DNA of 64,000 nucleotides from positions 293,692-357,691 of the forward strand of contig NZ_CAMYKO010000002.1 of assembly GCF_947259025.1 (NCBI RefSeq), given 5' to 3'. The notes under the pieces were generated by a model. That model had not been told where the DNA came from, did no database searches, and saw only the letters and a program-made list of their open reading frames with translations. The DNA comes from an uncultured Methylophaga sp. (GTDB taxonomy: Bacteria; Pseudomonadota; Gammaproteobacteria; Nitrosococcales; Methylophagaceae). Positions 1 to 9,283 of the stretch are shown one piece after another; position 1 is the first letter of the stretch; every line of letters begins with the position of its first letter. The position numbers and the translations under genes were made by a program.

Positions 1-37
1 GTTTGCCGGTCTTAACCAGTACAAACCAAAAAGTTAA
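1..37 (+). CDS. 3' end of an upstream gene (possibly recO), partial
   Basis: One frame stays open from the window edge to a TAA that ends eleven bases before the pdxJ start; its visible tail reads [11 protein letters not shown]. In many Gammaproteobacteria recO sits directly upstream of pdxJ-acpS, so this is probably the RecO C-terminus, but eleven residues cannot prove it. A second frame has a TAA at 13-15, so the reading frame itself is uncertain. Confidence 0.3.
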   Translation, partial: FAGLNQYKPKS

Positions 38-47
38 CGGGAGACTC

Positions 48-779
48 ATGTCCATTTACCTTGGTGTTAATATCGACCATATCGCCACTTTGAGACAGGC
101 GCGCGGTACACGTTATCCGGACCCGATCCAGGCCGCGATCGAAGCCGAACAGGCCGGGGCTGACAGCATCACCTTGCATCTGCGTGAAGATCGTCGTCAT
201 ATCCAGGAACGTGATGTGGCGATGCTGGCCGATATTCTGCAAACCAAGATGAACCTGGAAATGGCAGTCACCGAGGAAATGCTGACGATGGCGGAAAAAT
301 ACCGGCCTGCCGATGCCTGCCTGGTGCCGGAAAAGCGCGAGGAACTGACCACCGAAGGCGGGTTGGAAGTGGCTGGTCAACTAGATAAAATCAAACAGGC
401 CTGTCAGCGACTGGCGGCGGCCAATGTCCGGGTTTCATTGTTTATTGACCCGGAAATCAGCCAGATAGAAGCCGCGCTGGCTTGCGGCGCACCGGTGGTG
501 GAATTGCATACCGGGCGCTATGCCGATGCCGAAACCGACGAACAGGCAGCGCGTGAGCTGGCGATCATTACCGAAGCCGCCGAACAGGCGCATGCCCGCG
601 GTTTGCAGGTGAATGCCGGCCACGGCCTGCATTATCACAACACCCAGGCTATCGCTGCCATCCCGCAGTTGGTAGAGCTGAATATCGGCCATGCTATTGT
701 CGCGCGCTCGGTATTCAGTGGTTTCCAGGCGGCGGTGAAAGACATGAAACAGCTGATGCAGGAAGCCCGTCGCGGATGA
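48..779 (+). CDS. pdxJ: Pyridoxine 5'-phosphate synthase PdxJ
   Basis: Last step of DXP-dependent vitamin B6 synthesis: condenses 1-deoxyxylulose 5-phosphate with 3-amino-2-oxopropyl phosphate to pyridoxine 5'-phosphate in the cytoplasm. The 243-residue product has the family length and the N-terminal signature [16 protein letters not shown], then HLREDRRHI and the C-terminal GHGLHYHN and [10 protein letters not shown] phosphate-binding loops of a TIM barrel. An open frame extends further upstream, but the internal ATG is preferred because a GGGAGA Shine-Dalgarno lies just before it and family members begin at this point. The stop overlaps the acpS start (ATGA), indicating translational coupling. 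Confidence 0.97.
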   Translation: MSIYLGVNIDHIATLRQARGTRYPDPIQAAIEAEQAGADSITLHLREDRRHIQERDVAMLADILQTKMNLEMAVTEEMLTMAEKYRPADACLVPEKREELTTEGGLEVAGQLDKIKQACQRLAAANVRVSLFIDPEISQIEAALACGAPVVELHTGRYADAETDEQAARELAIITEAAEQAHARGLQVNAGHGLHYHNTQAIAAIPQLVELNIGHAIVARSVFSGFQAAVKDMKQLMQEARRG

Positions 780-1156
780 TTTTTGGTATCGGCACTGATT
801 TGGTTCATATCCCGCGCATGCAAAGCCTGCTGGATAAGCATGGTGATCGTATTGCAGAGCGGATCCTGAGTGAAGGCGAGTTTGCCGAGTTTAAGCTGCA
901 AATCAAACCGGCAGCATTTCTGGCCAAGCGCTTTGCCGCCAAGGAAGCGGCTGCCAAGGCTTTGGGCACCGGTTTCCGTGACGGGCTGAGCCTGCGCCAT
1001 ATCGTGGTCAAAAACAATCAGCTGGGTAAGCCGGAATTAAGCTTTGAAGCGGTCGGTCAGAATTTATTAGAGACACTGAATATCGACCGCTGCCTGCTCA
1101 GTCTCAGCGATGATCAGGACTATGCCAGTGCCTACGTGATATTGGAATCTGCCTGA
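776..1156 (+). CDS. acpS: Holo-[acyl-carrier-protein] synthase AcpS
   Basis: Transfers 4'-phosphopantetheine from CoA to the serine of acyl carrier protein, activating fatty acid synthesis. At 126 residues it matches the short AcpS type. The Mg-binding residues are visible: Asp8 in GIGTDLVHI and Glu57 in [14 protein letters not shown]. It overlaps pdxJ by four bases and its stop overlaps the cysM start by one, so pdxJ-acpS-cysM is probably one transcript. The pdxJ-acpS order is conserved in Gammaproteobacteria. Confidence 0.96.
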   Translation: MIFGIGTDLVHIPRMQSLLDKHGDRIAERILSEGEFAEFKLQIKPAAFLAKRFAAKEAAAKALGTGFRDGLSLRHIVVKNNQLGKPELSFEAVGQNLLETLNIDRCLLSLSDDQDYASAYVILESA

Positions 1157-2055
1157 TGAAGCCTGACGCCGTTAAAGCCTATCCCACTATCGAAAACTGC
1201 ATCGGTAATACACCGCTGGTGCGGCTGCAGCGGCTGCCGGGGGAAACCAGCAATACCATTCTGGTCAAGCTGGAAGGTGATAATCCGGCGGGTTCAGTGA
1301 AAGACAGACCGGTAGCGAGCATGATCCGCAAAGCCCAGCAACGTGGCGATATCAAAGCCGGCGATACGCTGATTGAGGCGACCAGTGGTAATACCGGCAT
1401 TGCGCTGGCGATGGTGGCGGCGATTCTCGGTTACCGGATGATTCTGATCATGCCGGAAAACAGCAGTGCTGAACGCCGAGCCACCATGCGTGCCTATGGC
1501 GCCGAAATTATTCTGACTGATGGCATGGAGTCGGCACGTGACCGGGCACTGGAGATGCAACAGCAGGGCAAAGGCAAAGTATTAAACCAGTTTGCCAACT
1601 TTGATAATCCGCTGGCCCATTATGAAGGCACCGGCCCTGAAATCTGGCGGGACACGGACGGACACATCACCCACTTTGTCAGTTCAATGGGCACCACCGG
1701 CACCATCATGGGGGTGTCGCGCTATCTCAAAGAGCAAAACCCGGATGTGCAGATTGTCGGTGTGCAGCCAACTGAGGGCGCCAGTATTCCGGGTATCCGC
1801 CGCTGGCCGGAGGCTTATCTGCCATCGATTTTCGAGCCACAGCGGGTGGATATGACTCTGGATGTCACCCAGAAGGAAGCCGAAGAAACCATGCGTCTTC
1901 TGGCTAGCCGTGAAGGCATTTTTGCCGGCGTTTCCTCAGGTGGTGCGTTGGCCGCGGCATTACGCCTGTCACAGCAGGTAGAAAATGCGGTGATCGTCAG
2001 CATCGTCTGTGATCGCGGTGATCGTTACCTGTCGACCGGGGTTTTCCCAGCCTGA
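1156..2055 (+). CDS. cysM: Cysteine synthase B (O-acetylserine sulfhydrylase) CysM
   Basis: PLP-dependent synthesis of cysteine from O-acetylserine and sulfide or thiosulfate. The 299-residue protein is a fold-type II beta-eliminating enzyme: PLP lysine at Lys49 in AGSVKDRP, the substrate loop SGNTGIALA, the phosphate loop TTGTIMG and the C-terminal SSGGALAAA. Its length and the insert-free N-terminus fit CysM better than CysK. The start overlaps the acpS stop by one base. The isoenzyme assignment (B rather than A) rests on overall sequence pattern. Confidence 0.93.
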   Translation: MKPDAVKAYPTIENCIGNTPLVRLQRLPGETSNTILVKLEGDNPAGSVKDRPVASMIRKAQQRGDIKAGDTLIEATSGNTGIALAMVAAILGYRMILIMPENSSAERRATMRAYGAEIILTDGMESARDRALEMQQQGKGKVLNQFANFDNPLAHYEGTGPEIWRDTDGHITHFVSSMGTTGTIMGVSRYLKEQNPDVQIVGVQPTEGASIPGIRRWPEAYLPSIFEPQRVDMTLDVTQKEAEETMRLLASREGIFAGVSSGGALAAALRLSQQVENAVIVSIVCDRGDRYLSTGVFPA

Positions 2056-2065
2056 GGGCCCGACT

Positions 2066-4132
2066 ATGGCAAGGATAGCCACGGGCGCCCTGGTTTGTCT
2101 GATACTGCTGTGGCTGACACCCGCCCAGGCCATAGACAAAATTCACATTCAGTCAGACAACTGGCTCTATCAGGGCTTTGCCGCTGGCCAGTTTGAACTG
2201 GGCGTCAGTCTGACAGCATCTGGCTTGCAACTGGATGCCACTGCCCGGCAATTAGATTTGCCCGCCCCCTGGGGCCAACTGGAACAGGTTCATCTTCACT
2301 GCGATGAACTACGCCTGGCAGCCGCGACCTGGCAATGTGACAAAGGCCAACTACAGTTTACGCATCCCCGGCTGGGGCCGCAGCAACTTGGCTTTGCCGG
2401 TCAGGCCAATGCTGACAGGCAGCAATATCAACTTGAGCTTACCGGACTCAAGCTCGCACAGGGGCAGATGCAACTTAAAGCTGACTATCAGGCAGAGGCC
2501 TGGACCGTCGACTTAACAGCTCGTGACACTGTTTTGGCAGCATTGAATCAATGGCTGCCTCTTTTCCTGAGTGAATCACAGCGTGCCTTACTGGCTGAAT
2601 GGGACTACCAGGGCAAGGTGTCGTTGAATGCCAACGTCTCTGGCAGAGCTTCGCAGCTCGCTGAGCTGACTTTGGACTGGCAACTGGATGCGCTCAGCTT
2701 CAGCAACCAGAGCGCCACCCAAATTGCTGAAGATCTGTCCGTAACAGGACAGCTTGATGCCCGCATGAAGCAAAACCAATGGCAATGGCAGGCCAATCTC
2801 AAAAGCGATAGCGGTCAGGCTTACAGCGAGCCGATATTTCTGGATTTAATGCAGCATCCTGTGTCGCTGTCAGGCAAAGGCGAGATCTCAGCCGACTTTG
2901 ATGCACTGAGAGTGGTTGAGCTGCAGTTTGATCAGCAGTCGGTGTTATCGGGCAATCTGAGTCTGAACTGGCAGCAGGGCGGCTTGACCGACTTCAAACT
3001 GGCAAGCGAAGCGATTGATTTAAGCAAGCTTTACCCGGTCTGGCTGCAACCCTTTGCCCTGGGCACGGCGGCCGCAAAAATGCAGCTTGAGGGGCAGGCT
3101 GCAGTGAACATTGACTGGCAGCAGGGTGATTACCAGTTACAACTGGCGGTGGATGAGCTGTCGCTTAAAGACGAGACAGAGAAGTTCAGCCTGCAAAACC
3201 TCAATGGCAAATTGGCCTGGACTAACACCGACAATGCCATGTCCAGCAAGCTGAACTGGTCCCGGGCAAAACTTTATGCGTTGGATCTGGGGGCGGCGGG
3301 CATTGCTGCTGAGAGTCGCAATAACGGTCTGACATTGACTGAGGGCCTGGACCTGCCGGTGCTGGACGGTTCGCTGCAGGTCAATGCCTTTGAGCTGCAG
3401 CGAAAAGCGGATGGGCATGTCGACTGGCAGTTTGATGGTCTGCTGACGCCGATTTCAATGGAGAGCCTCAGTGCGGCGCTGGAGTGGCCGCCATTACACG
3501 GCAAACTGTCGGGCATCATTCCCAGGGTCAGTTACAGCGGTCAACAGCTGACCATCGATGGGGCTTTGCAGATGAAGATCTTTGATGGCACCACGGTGAT
3601 TCGTGATCTGCGTTTGACCTCACCGCTGGGTAGATTGCCACAGCTTTATGCCAATATTGATATCAGCGACCTGGATCTGGGGCTGTTAACCCGGACTTTT
3701 GATTTTGGCTTGATCAGCGGCCGCCTTGAGGGCTATGTGCATGGGCTGCGATTATCCAATTGGCGGCCGGTGCAGTTTGATGCCCGCCTGCAGACGCCTG
3801 AGGACAATCCGGGTAAAAGACGCATCAGTCAGAGAGCTGTCGATAACCTGACTGAAATTGGCGGTGGTGCCAGCGGTATGCTGTCACGCAGTTTTCTGGG
3901 TTTTTTTGAGGACTTTTCCTACCAGAAACTGGGCCTTGCCTGCCGTCTGCAAAATGAGATGTGTCTGATGTCCGGCGTTGGCGAAGCAGAACAGGGCTAT
4001 TATATTGTCAAAGGAGGAGGTGGTCTGCCGCCCTGGATCAATGTAATCGGCTATACTCAACGCGTTGACTGGGCGGATCTGATTGCCAGGTTATTGGCGG
4101 TGCGTGACAGTTCAGGGCCGGTGATTGAATAA
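2066..4132 (+). CDS. YdbH-type AsmA-like intermembrane phospholipid transport protein
   Basis: Large exported beta-rich protein of 688 residues. The start chosen is an ATG just after the cysM stop with GAGGG upstream; an earlier in-frame codon lies inside cysM and would spoil the signal peptide. The N-terminus is a clear export signal ending in PAQA. The rest is long, repetitive and rich in alternating hydrophobic residues, as in AsmA/TamB-like lipid channels. The C-terminus, with GASGMLSRSFLGFF and GGGGLPPWINVIGY, matches the YdbH family. In E. coli, YdbH forms an intermembrane bridge with lipoprotein YnbE, aided by YdbL, and keeps outer-membrane lipids balanced. The next gene encodes YnbE- and YdbL-like parts, which strengthens the call. 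Confidence 0.85.
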   Translation: MARIATGALVCLILLWLTPAQAIDKIHIQSDNWLYQGFAAGQFELGVSLTASGLQLDATARQLDLPAPWGQLEQVHLHCDELRLAAATWQCDKGQLQFTHPRLGPQQLGFAGQANADRQQYQLELTGLKLAQGQMQLKADYQAEAWTVDLTARDTVLAALNQWLPLFLSESQRALLAEWDYQGKVSLNANVSGRASQLAELTLDWQLDALSFSNQSATQIAEDLSVTGQLDARMKQNQWQWQANLKSDSGQAYSEPIFLDLMQHPVSLSGKGEISADFDALRVVELQFDQQSVLSGNLSLNWQQGGLTDFKLASEAIDLSKLYPVWLQPFALGTAAAKMQLEGQAAVNIDWQQGDYQLQLAVDELSLKDETEKFSLQNLNGKLAWTNTDNAMSSKLNWSRAKLYALDLGAAGIAAESRNNGLTLTEGLDLPVLDGSLQVNAFELQRKADGHVDWQFDGLLTPISMESLSAALEWPPLHGKLSGIIPRVSYSGQQLTIDGALQMKIFDGTTVIRDLRLTSPLGRLPQLYANIDISDLDLGLLTRTFDFGLISGRLEGYVHGLRLSNWRPVQFDARLQTPEDNPGKRRISQRAVDNLTEIGGGASGMLSRSFLGFFEDFSYQKLGLACRLQNEMCLMSGVGEAEQGYYIVKGGGGLPPWINVIGYTQRVDWADLIARLLAVRDSSGPVIE

Positions 4133-4144
4133 AAGGAGACAACA

Positions 4145-4753
4145 ATGAAGTTATTAAAATGGCTGACAGGTTCGGTATCAGGGTTGATGCTGGTGTCCTG
4201 CGTGACGATTAATATTTATTTCCCGGCAGCGGCCGCGGAAAAAGCCGCCGACCGGATTATCGAGGATGTCTGGGGGCCGGAAACACAGCCACAATCAGAC
4301 CCTGAAGCCACGCCCGAGCCACAGGAGTCTTCCGCCTCACCGTCAGCTTCAGGTCTGGCGCTGCAGGTGCTGGACTGGCTGGTGCCACAGGCTGCAGCCG
4401 CCGAGGCCAACATTAATATCAACTCGCCGGCCATTAATGCACTGAAATCGGCCATGAAGTCACGTCATAACCAGCTTGAAGCCTTCTATAACAGTGGCGC
4501 GGTGGGGCTGACTGATGACGGTCTGATTACCGTGCGTGATGCCAAGGCGATTGGCCTGAAAGACCGCAACAAGGTGAATGGACTGGTGGCGGAGGAAAAC
4601 AAGGATCGTAAAGCGCTTTATGCCGAAATCGCCCGCGCCAATGGTCATCCCGAATGGGAAAATGATATCCGTGATACCTTTGCCAAACGCTGGATCAGCA
4701 ACGCGGCCAAGGGCTGGTGGTATCAGCAGGGCGGCAGCTGGAAACAAAAATAA
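4145..4753 (+). CDS. YnbE-YdbL fusion lipoprotein (DUF1318)
   Basis: A 202-residue lipoprotein partner of the upstream YdbH-like protein. The N-terminus has a lipobox ending at the Cys of LMLVSC, followed by CVTINIYFPAAAAEKAAD, which is the core of the short YnbE lipoprotein. After a Pro/Ser/Glu-rich linker (about residues 50-75) comes a YdbL/DUF1318 domain (about 95-202), with a conserved stretch around DAKAIGLKDRNKVNGLVAEE. In E. coli these are two genes, ynbE and ydbL; here one polypeptide carries both. AAGGAGA lies just before the start, 12 bases after ydbH. An intrinsic terminator closes the operon. Confidence 0.85.
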   Translation: MKLLKWLTGSVSGLMLVSCVTINIYFPAAAAEKAADRIIEDVWGPETQPQSDPEATPEPQESSASPSASGLALQVLDWLVPQAAAAEANININSPAINALKSAMKSRHNQLEAFYNSGAVGLTDDGLITVRDAKAIGLKDRNKVNGLVAEENKDRKALYAEIARANGHPEWENDIRDTFAKRWISNAAKGWWYQQGGSWKQK

Positions 4754-4779
4754 GCCCGTCTTTCATTTATAATATTGAA

Positions 4780-4817
4780 GTCCAGTGGCGCTTTTGCGTC
4801 ACTGGACTTTTTCGTTT
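4780..4817 (+). terminator. Intrinsic terminator after the ydbH operon
   Basis: An eight-base-pair stem GTCCAGTG/CACTGGAC with a 12-base loop is followed by TTTTTCGTTT. It separates the lipid-transport genes from rlmD. Confidence 0.85.
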
Positions 4818-4836
4818 CAGAGTTTAAGAGCACAAC

Positions 4837-6171
4837 ATGGCAAGACGCAGGCGCAGACAGAAGCTGCCACCGGAACCGGTGAGAGCAACAATCGAATCTT
4901 TATCTCACGATGGCCGGGGCATTGCCCGGATTGACGGCAAAACCGTCTTTGTTGACGGCGCGCTGGCCGGTGAAGAGGTTTCCTTCCAGTACTCGCGCCT
5001 GCATAAAAGCTATGATGAAGGTCGCACTACGCAAGTCCATCAATCTGCCGCAGACCGGGTCGATCCTAAATGTCAGCACTTTGGCGTCTGCGGTGGCTGC
5101 AGCCTGATGCATATGGCGCCAGAGGCCCAGCTTGCCCATAAGCAGGCTACACTGGCAGAGCATTTCACGCATTTTGGCAGCCTGACACCACAAACCTGGC
5201 TGCCGCCTCTGACCGGGCCATTGTGGGGCTATCGGCGTAAAGCGCGGCTGGGCGTGAAGTATGTCACTAAAAAAGAGCAGGTGCTGGTAGGCTTTCGCGA
5301 AAAAGCCTCACCCTTTATCGCTTTGCTCAATCAGTGTGAGGTGCTGGATCCGCGGGTTGGTATGCGGCTGGGAGAACTGGGCGAGATGATTGCCGGGCTC
5401 GATGCCTATAACCGCATCGCCCAGATCGAGGTGGCGATGGATGATGAGCACGTGGCACTGGTGTTTCGTAACCTCGATCCTTTGTCCGATGCCGATAAAC
5501 AACAGCTGATTGACTATGGTCAGCAACATAATCTGTGGATGTATCAGCAGCCCGGCGGTCCCGATACGGTGTCACCATTATGGCCGCAACGACCACAGCT
5601 GTCTTATGCACCGGAAGATGGACTGACGCTGAATTTTGATCCCAGTGACTTTACCCAGGTGAATGCCGGGATTAATGAAAAAATGATTCAGCGGGCGCTG
5701 GCGCTACTCGATGTTCAGCCTGAAGACCGCATTCTGGATCTGTTCTGCGGGCTGGGTAATTTCACTTTGCCGCTGGCAAGGCGGGTAGCCGAAGTAGTCG
5801 GGGTTGAAGGCGACCAGGCACTGGTCAGACATGCCAATAATAATGCCGCACTGAACCAGCTCAACAATGCCGAATTTGAGCAGGCCGACCTGACCCAGAC
5901 TGAACTCAAGGACTACCCCTGGGCGCAAAAAGGCTTTAACAAAATTCTGCTGGATCCGCCTCGCAGTGGCGCTTTTGAAGTCTTGCACCAGCTTGCCGAA
6001 CTGGGTGCGGAGAGACTGGTTTATGTGTCCTGTAATCCGGCAACGCTGGCGCGGGATGCCGGCGAACTGGTCAATCAGCACGGCTACACCATGGAAGCGG
6101 CCGGTATTATGGATATGTTCCCGCATACCACCCATGTCGAATCGATTGCGGTATTCACTAAACAGCGCTGA
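4837..6171 (+). CDS. rlmD: 23S rRNA (uracil-1939-C5)-methyltransferase RlmD
   Basis: Methylates U1939 of 23S rRNA using S-adenosylmethionine. The 444-residue protein begins with a basic stretch and a TRAM RNA-binding domain (about residues 12-70). An iron-sulfur cluster site follows, with Cys79, Cys85 and Cys88 in CQHFGVCGGC plus Cys167. The Rossmann methyltransferase domain has LDLFCGLGNF and LLDPPRSGA, and the catalytic Cys399 lies in YVSCNPATLARD. All four cluster ligands and the nucleophile are present. The stop overlaps the start of the next gene by one base. Confidence 0.95.
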   Translation: MARRRRRQKLPPEPVRATIESLSHDGRGIARIDGKTVFVDGALAGEEVSFQYSRLHKSYDEGRTTQVHQSAADRVDPKCQHFGVCGGCSLMHMAPEAQLAHKQATLAEHFTHFGSLTPQTWLPPLTGPLWGYRRKARLGVKYVTKKEQVLVGFREKASPFIALLNQCEVLDPRVGMRLGELGEMIAGLDAYNRIAQIEVAMDDEHVALVFRNLDPLSDADKQQLIDYGQQHNLWMYQQPGGPDTVSPLWPQRPQLSYAPEDGLTLNFDPSDFTQVNAGINEKMIQRALALLDVQPEDRILDLFCGLGNFTLPLARRVAEVVGVEGDQALVRHANNNAALNQLNNAEFEQADLTQTELKDYPWAQKGFNKILLDPPRSGAFEVLHQLAELGAERLVYVSCNPATLARDAGELVNQHGYTMEAAGIMDMFPHTTHVESIAVFTKQR

Positions 6172-7283
6172 TGGCTGATAACCCTTTACTTAAGGATCAG
6201 CTGGGACCGGCTGCGGTCAGGCAACTGGCAGCGCGGCTGCAAACAGCCTGGCCGGTCTTTGAACAGCAGGGGTTTATCAATCAGGCCTGTCATCAGTTAG
6301 AGTCACTGGAACTCAAGGCCAGGGTGAGCCATATCATCAATACACTGGCAGTGTTTCTGCCTGCCGGCTTTTGTGAAACGGCGCGAATTCTGGATCGGGT
6401 GGCCAGCGACTGGCCCTGTGATCCCGAGCGCAACTGGAGCAGTTTTACCGCCTGGCCTTTGATTGATTATGTCAGTGTTTACGGACTGGACTATCCCCAG
6501 CGTTCCTTTGACTTACTGGAAAAGATGACGTCGCTGTTTACCGCCGAGTTCGCCATTCGGCCCTTTCTCGACAGGCACTTCGCCCTCACCCATCAGCAAT
6601 TACTGCACTGGACGCAACATGACAGTGAGCATGTGCGGCGATTGGCAACAGAGGGCATACGTCCGCGTTTGCCCTGGGCCCGGCAGATTAAGACGTTGCG
6701 TGATGACCCTGCAGCCATCTGGCCGATTGTGGAGCCATTGAAGGCTGACCCCAGCCTCTATGTAAGGCATTCAGTGGCCAATAATCTGAACGATATCAGT
6801 AAAGATCATCCGCAGGCGGTACTGACAATCTGCCGCCAGTGGCAACAGGGCAGTGATGAAAAAACCGACTGGGTGATGCGCCACGGTCTCAGAACGCTGG
6901 TCAAAAGCGGTCATCCTGAGGTGTATGCCTTATTGGGGTTCACCGAGCAGCCGATACTGAAAAAGGCGGATTTTCGCCTTGCTGATTCAGTGATAAAAGT
7001 CGGTGAGAAGCTGAGCCTGACGATGGCGATTGAGACTCAAGACCAAGCCCGCCTGGTGCTGGACTACCGCATCGGTTTTGTCCGCGCCAACGGCAAACCG
7101 GGCTGGAAAGTATTCAAGTGGAAAAATATTGACACGCAGGGCGGACAGACACTGACCATACAGAAAAGTCATGCCTTTATGCCGCTGGCAACACGGCAAT
7201 ATTACCCCGGCCGTCACCAAATTGAATGTCTGATCAACGGCCGGGTAGTGGCCAAAGCGGCGTTTTTTCTTGAGCTAGCCTGA
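6171..7283 (+). CDS. AlkC-like DNA alkylation repair glycosylase with C-terminal Ig-like domain
   Basis: A 370-residue HEAT-like-repeat protein of the DNA alkylation repair (AlkC/AlkD) superfamily, which removes N3-methyladenine-type lesions without base flipping. The helical repeat region covers about residues 1-260, with the repeat-like segments VRRLATEGIRPRLPW and YVRHSVANNLNDISKDHP. The last 95 residues are beta-rich (KVGEKLSLTMAIE through KAAFFLELA) and fit the Ig-like domain described for the AlkC subgroup, so AlkC is preferred to AlkD. It is coupled to rlmD by a one-base overlap. Substrate range is inferred from the family. Confidence 0.82.
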   Translation: MADNPLLKDQLGPAAVRQLAARLQTAWPVFEQQGFINQACHQLESLELKARVSHIINTLAVFLPAGFCETARILDRVASDWPCDPERNWSSFTAWPLIDYVSVYGLDYPQRSFDLLEKMTSLFTAEFAIRPFLDRHFALTHQQLLHWTQHDSEHVRRLATEGIRPRLPWARQIKTLRDDPAAIWPIVEPLKADPSLYVRHSVANNLNDISKDHPQAVLTICRQWQQGSDEKTDWVMRHGLRTLVKSGHPEVYALLGFTEQPILKKADFRLADSVIKVGEKLSLTMAIETQDQARLVLDYRIGFVRANGKPGWKVFKWKNIDTQGGQTLTIQKSHAFMPLATRQYYPGRHQIECLINGRVVAKAAFFLELA

Positions 7284-7287
7284 ACGC

Positions 7288-7395
7288 TTACGACATGACC
7301 ATGCCGTAGACGACCAGCAGAATAAACGCGACTGATAAAACACAGATGATTTCAGCAAAGTGTTCGCTGAAGAGTTCTTCCAATTTATCCATCAT
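7288..7395 (-). CDS. 35-residue single-pass membrane protein (small protein 2)
   Basis: A short gene with an unusually strong Shine-Dalgarno, AGGAGGT, before tandem ATG codons. The product MMDKLEELFSEHF continues into one hydrophobic helix (about residues 15-33). It resembles the 35-residue protein encoded at 7570-7677: ten identical ungapped positions including Lys4, Leu8, Glu11, Phe13, Ile16-Ile17 and Gly31. An FNR-type promoter lies immediately upstream, so it is probably made under low oxygen. Translation may start at the second ATG (7392), which has better spacing. I recognise no named family; the topology resembles small accessory subunits of membrane complexes, but that is only an analogy. 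Confidence 0.75.
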   Translation of the reverse strand: MMDKLEELFSEHFAEIICVLSVAFILLVVYGMVMS

Positions 7396-7441
7396 GCACC
7401 TCCTGTTTGGTGATTGAACGATAAGCAACAAAGCTGTGTTG

Positions 7442-7483
7442 ATTATCGAGCTTGTCCCGGTGGTGAGCATTGATTTGGATCAA
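7442..7483 (-). promoter_or_regulatory. FNR/Anr-type class II promoter
   Basis: TTGATTTGGATCAA (7470-7483) is a perfect FNR/Anr box, TTGAT-N4-ATCAA. On the minus strand a GATAAT -10 element lies at 7442-7447. With a start site near 7435, the box centre falls at -41.5 and the -10 at -12 to -7, which is the textbook class II activator geometry. The predicted leader to the 35-residue gene is about 40 bases. Confidence 0.8.
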
Positions 7484-7515
7484 TTTGTTGTTGTTAATTA
7501 AAAAATTACGCCCAT

Positions 7516-7546
7516 AAAAAAAGCCAGTCAAGTGACTGGCTTTTTG
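7516..7546 (-). terminator. Bidirectional intrinsic terminator
   Basis: Stem GCCAGTC/GACTGGC with a four-base loop, flanked by an A-run on one side and a T-run on the other, so it could work on either strand. It separates the sulP/small-protein-1 transcript from the FNR-controlled small protein 2. Confidence 0.85.
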
Positions 7547-7569
7547 ATGTAGTGTGTCAGTGGATTCAA

Positions 7570-7677
7570 TCAGGCGTTGTAAAGGCCGAAAGCGACCAGT
7601 GCCAGCCAGAAAGCCACAAAACTGAGGATAATGTGGGGAAATTTTTCCACCAACAGTGCATCAATTTTTTTCAACAT
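7570..7677 (-). CDS. 35-residue single-pass membrane protein (small protein 1)
   Basis: ATG-initiated frame reading MLKKIDALLVEKFPHI and then a hydrophobic helix with FWLALVAFGLY to the end. It lies 73 bases downstream of the SulP transporter gene on the same strand and before a terminator, so it is probably co-transcribed with it. It looks paralogous to the 35-residue protein at 7288-7395: same length, amphipathic charged N-terminus and one membrane helix. The Shine-Dalgarno is weak (GAGA). It could be a small regulatory or stabilising subunit of the transporter; this is inference from position only. Confidence 0.65.
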   Translation of the reverse strand: MLKKIDALLVEKFPHIILSFVAFWLALVAFGLYNA

Positions 7678-7750
7678 GTTTCTATCTCGTAGTTAACAGG
7701 TTAAACAATTATTTTTATTCTGGCGGCAGAAGATAGCAGGTCTTGATTAT

Positions 7751-9283
7751 TTACGCCAGCTTGTCGTCAGCCACATGATATTGCGGATCTTCCATCACAT
7801 TGACTTCGATCAGGTCGGCAGCATTATCCAGCAACTCTTTGCACTCTTTACTGAGGTGTCTCAGATGCAGCGTTTTACCTGCCTTGATATAACGTTCGGC
7901 CAGGCTGTCGATGGCTTCGATCGCGGAATGGTCGTAAACCCGAGAGTTCTGGAAATCGAGAATAATATCGTCAGCCTCATCATTTTTAGGGTCGAACATT
8001 TCACTGAAATTGCGCACTGAACTGAAAAACAACGGGCCGTTCAGCTCGTGGACAATCGAACCTTCTTTATTACGATAGCTGTTGATGTAGATGTGTTTGG
8101 CATGCTGCCAAGCAAATACCAAGGCTGACAAAACGATACCCACCATCACCGCAATGGCCAGATCGGTAAAGACGGTGATCACCGCTACCGAAATGCCGAT
8201 AATGGTGTCGGGCAGGGGAATACGACCCAGCAGGCGGAAGCTGGCCCATTCAAAGGTACCCAGTACGACCATGAACATGACACCGGTCAGCGCTGCAATC
8301 GGAATGATCTCGATCAGCGGAGAGGCAAACAGGATAAAACAGAGCAGGAATAAGGCGGCTGACAGGCCTGATAAACGGCCGCGGCCACCGGAGTTGATAT
8401 TGATCATGCTCTGACCAATCATGGCGCAGCCACCCATACCGCCAAAAAAGCCGGTCACGGTGTTGGCGACGCCCTGACCCACGCATTCCTTGTTGGGACG
8501 ACCGGTAGTTTCGGTAATTTCATCAATCAGGGTTAATGTCAGCAAGGACTCGATCAGGCCGATAAACGCCAGTACAAACGCATAAGGCGCGATAATAGTC
8601 AGCGTTTCCCAGTTCAGCGGCACCATGGGAATGCTGAATTCGGGGAAGCCACCGGCAATGGATGCGACATCACCGACCGTGCGGCTGTCCAGCCCCAGGA
8701 AGATGACCAGCAGCGTCACGACAATAATGGCCGCCAGTGACGATGGAATTGCCTTGGTCAGCTTAGGCAGGAAGTGACTGATAAACATGGTCAATGCCAC
8801 CAGACCCAGCATCCACCACAGCGCACTACCGCTCAACCACTGTTCTTCACCGTTACTGCCGGTGACCTTGAATGACTCCAGCTGTGCCAGAAAAATCACC
8901 ATGGCCAGGCCGTTAACAAAGCCCAGCATCACCGGCAACGGCACCATGCGGATAAACTTACCCAGGTGGAATACCCCGGCGAGGATCTGCAATATCCCCA
9001 TCAACACCACGGTCGCAAACAGGTACTCCACACCATGCTGGGCGACCAAAGCCACCATGACCACGGCGAGAGCCCCGGTAGCGCCGGAAATCATGCCTGG
9101 CCGCCCCCCGATAGCAGCTGTGATCAGGCCCACCAGAAAAGCGGCATACAGCCCGACCAACGGTTCAACGCCGGCTACAAAAGCAAAAGCCACGGCTTCC
9201 GGTACCAGCGCCAGGGCCACGGTCAGGCCGGACAAGACATCGTTTTTAATATTCTGTGGTCGTTTCAATAACAGATTGAACAT
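7751..9283 (-). CDS. SulP family inorganic anion transporter with STAS domain
   Basis: Inner-membrane anion transporter of 510 residues. About residues 1-395 form the multi-helix SulP core, with the early signature [17 protein letters not shown] and the conserved [15 protein letters not shown] and [11 protein letters not shown]. The last 110 residues are a cytoplasmic STAS domain ([20 protein letters not shown]). Substrates in this family include sulfate, bicarbonate and dicarboxylates. The sequence has the feel of the BicA-like bicarbonate subgroup, but the substrate cannot be assigned from sequence alone. AAAAAGG precedes the start. A small membrane protein gene follows. Confidence 0.88.
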   Translation of the reverse strand: MFNLLLKRPQNIKNDVLSGLTVALALVPEAVAFAFVAGVEPLVGLYAAFLVGLITAAIGGRPGMISGATGALAVVMVALVAQHGVEYLFATVVLMGILQILAGVFHLGKFIRMVPLPVMLGFVNGLAMVIFLAQLESFKVTGSNGEEQWLSGSALWWMLGLVALTMFISHFLPKLTKAIPSSLAAIIVVTLLVIFLGLDSRTVGDVASIAGGFPEFSIPMVPLNWETLTIIAPYAFVLAFIGLIESLLTLTLIDEITETTGRPNKECVGQGVANTVTGFFGGMGGCAMIGQSMININSGGRGRLSGLSAALFLLCFILFASPLIEIIPIAALTGVMFMVVLGTFEWASFRLLGRIPLPDTIIGISVAVITVFTDLAIAVMVGIVLSALVFAWQHAKHIYINSYRNKEGSIVHELNGPLFFSSVRNFSEMFDPKNDEADDIILDFQNSRVYDHSAIEAIDSLAERYIKAGKTLHLRHLSKECKELLDNAADLIEVNVMEDPQYHVADDKLA

